From the NCBI RefSeq assembly GCF_014650875.1, contig NZ_BMVU01000049.1:1-48316 (forward strand): DNA of 48,316 bases, given 5' to 3'. Positions 47,491 through 48,316 of this stretch are shown here, in pieces. The notes under the pieces are model-generated. The model was not told where the DNA came from, ran no database searches, and saw only the letters and a list, made by a program, of their open reading frames with translations. The position numbers and the translations under genes are program-made. This stretch comes from Streptomyces minutiscleroticus (lineage in GTDB: Bacteria; Actinomycetota; Actinomycetes; Streptomycetales; Streptomycetaceae). Numbering within the stretch: position 1 is the stretch's first letter; each line of letters begins with the position of its first letter.

Positions 47491-48084
47491 ATGACCGTGC
47501 CCCCCGTCAGTCGCCGAGACCGCAAAAAGGCAGCCACCCGGCAGGCAATCGCCGACGCCGCACTGCAGCTCTTTCTGGAGCATGGCTACGATCAAGTAGG
47601 CATCCGTGACATCGCCGACGCCGCCGACGTGTCGACCGCTACGGTGTTCAAGCACTTCAGCGGTAAGGAAGCGCTGGTATTCGACCAGGACCAGGACCGT
47701 GAGTCAGAACTGATCGCCGCGGTGCGGGAGCGACCCTGCGGTCAGAGCATCCTCGACGCCCTCCGACAGCACGTCCTCGACACCTGGCCCTCAATCGAGG
47801 CGCATCCTCAGGCGGCCGCGTTCACCAACCTGGTGGAGTCCACGCCGGTGCTGCGCGCGTACGCCGAACGCATGTGGACCCGGTACACCGACAGCCTCGG
47901 CGCAGCCATCGCCGACGAGGTCGGCGTGGACCACGACGACCTCGCCTGTATGGCTCTTGCTCGATTCGTACTCGACATCCCGGCCCTCGCTCGTGGTCGG
48001 CAAGACCGTCGAGCCGCCGTCGAGGCAATCTTCGACATCCTCACACGCGGCTGGGAACCGCCCAGTAAGCCGCCTGTCCCGTAG
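47491..48084 (+). CDS. TetR-family transcriptional regulator
   Basis: 197 residues, ATG at 47491, leaderless. The helix-turn-helix covers about residues 36-58 (IRDIADAADVSTATVFKHFS). The core helices (LRQHVLDTWPSIEAHPQAAA, YAERMWTRYTDSLGAAIADE) match the TetR C-terminal ligand domain of the MftR-like kind. It is divergent from the TetX-like monooxygenase, which it most likely represses until a substrate-like ligand binds, as in many antibiotic-modifying enzyme pairs. Confidence 0.93.
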   Translation: MTVPPVSRRDRKKAATRQAIADAALQLFLEHGYDQVGIRDIADAADVSTATVFKHFSGKEALVFDQDQDRESELIAAVRERPCGQSILDALRQHVLDTWPSIEAHPQAAAFTNLVESTPVLRAYAERMWTRYTDSLGAAIADEVGVDHDDLACMALARFVLDIPALARGRQDRRAAVEAIFDILTRGWEPPSKPPVP

Positions 48085-48196
48085 CCCCCACCATGCGTTT
48101 CGGCCGCAGCCGCCCTCAGCCCGGCAACGAGAACTGACATCCCCTCATTGCCGAGCAGGAAGCACCTCGTTCTGTTCCCAGTCCTAAGAGGTCATC

Positions 48197-48316
48197 TCAA
48201 TTGGTGAGTCGGCGATAGTAGATGAGGGTGCAGGCGATGCTGGTGAAGGCCAGGAAGTGTTCCGCCTTGCGTTCGTAGCGGCGGTGCAGGCGGCGGCAGC
48301 CGGCGAGCCGGGCCAT
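48197..48316 (-). pseudogene. IS5-family transposase, C-terminal end (partial at window edge)
   Basis: The minus strand from the window edge reads ARLAGCRRLHRRYERKAEHF, then LAFTSIACTLIYYRRLTN and a TGA at 48197-48199. This is the standard end of an IS5-family transposase. The outside sequence TCAATTGAGATGACCTCT-like (around 48188-48202) may be the terminal repeat of the element. The rest lies beyond the window, so whether the gene is intact cannot be told. Confidence 0.82.

Overview
The window is high-GC DNA with the gene style of a Streptomyces or close actinomycete: GTG and TTG starts, GGAGG-type ribosome sites, leaderless promoters, a KSQ-type modular polyketide synthase, many TetR/XRE/MerR/PucR regulators and a dense scatter of actinobacterial insertion-sequence remnants. 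No rRNA, tRNA or CRISPR array was seen.

Left part (1-13.8 kb): a broken GAF-type regulator, a three-gene accessory cassette (tandem ribbon-helix-helix-like protein, DUF6247-like protein, small RelE/ParE-like candidate), a Tn3 transposase fragment, two SDR oxidoreductases and an alpha/beta hydrolase divergent from a TetR regulator. Next comes a pile of IS3 and ISL3 debris, then an XRE/MmyB regulator facing an SDR remnant, a family IV esterase and a Gal80-like Gfo/Idh/MocA protein, then IS110 and IS5 debris and a frameshifted MerR gene behind a perfect 34-bp palindrome.

Centre (14.5-31.9 kb): a compact polyketide cassette. A PucR-type regulator converges, across a strong hairpin, on one 4804-residue modular PKS. 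The PKS reads KSQ-AT-ACP, KS-AT-DH-KR-ACP, KS-AT-DH-KR-ACP, and then a classical short-chain dehydrogenase domain where a thioesterase or docking domain would be expected. A type II thioesterase is divergent from it. The AT motifs predict a propionyl starter (methylmalonyl, decarboxylated) and two malonyl extensions, so the simplest chain is a hepta-2,4-dienoyl thioester. Transposase remnants lie on both sides of the cassette. This self-contained mini-PKS with a fused SDR is the most unusual system in the window.

Right part (32-48.3 kb): an IS3/IS30 chimera and an ISAs1 remnant; a secreted lipase and a Tat-exported DJ-1/PfpI protein; a membrane protein with methionine at every third residue beside an ECF sigma factor; an MMPL exporter with a NarL-type two-component system and repeated operator-like palindromes; an IS630 fragment, an almost intact ISL3 element with 49-bp perfect inverted ends and an IS5 tail; a TetX-like flavin monooxygenase divergent from a TetR regulator; and the end of another IS5 transposase running off the window.
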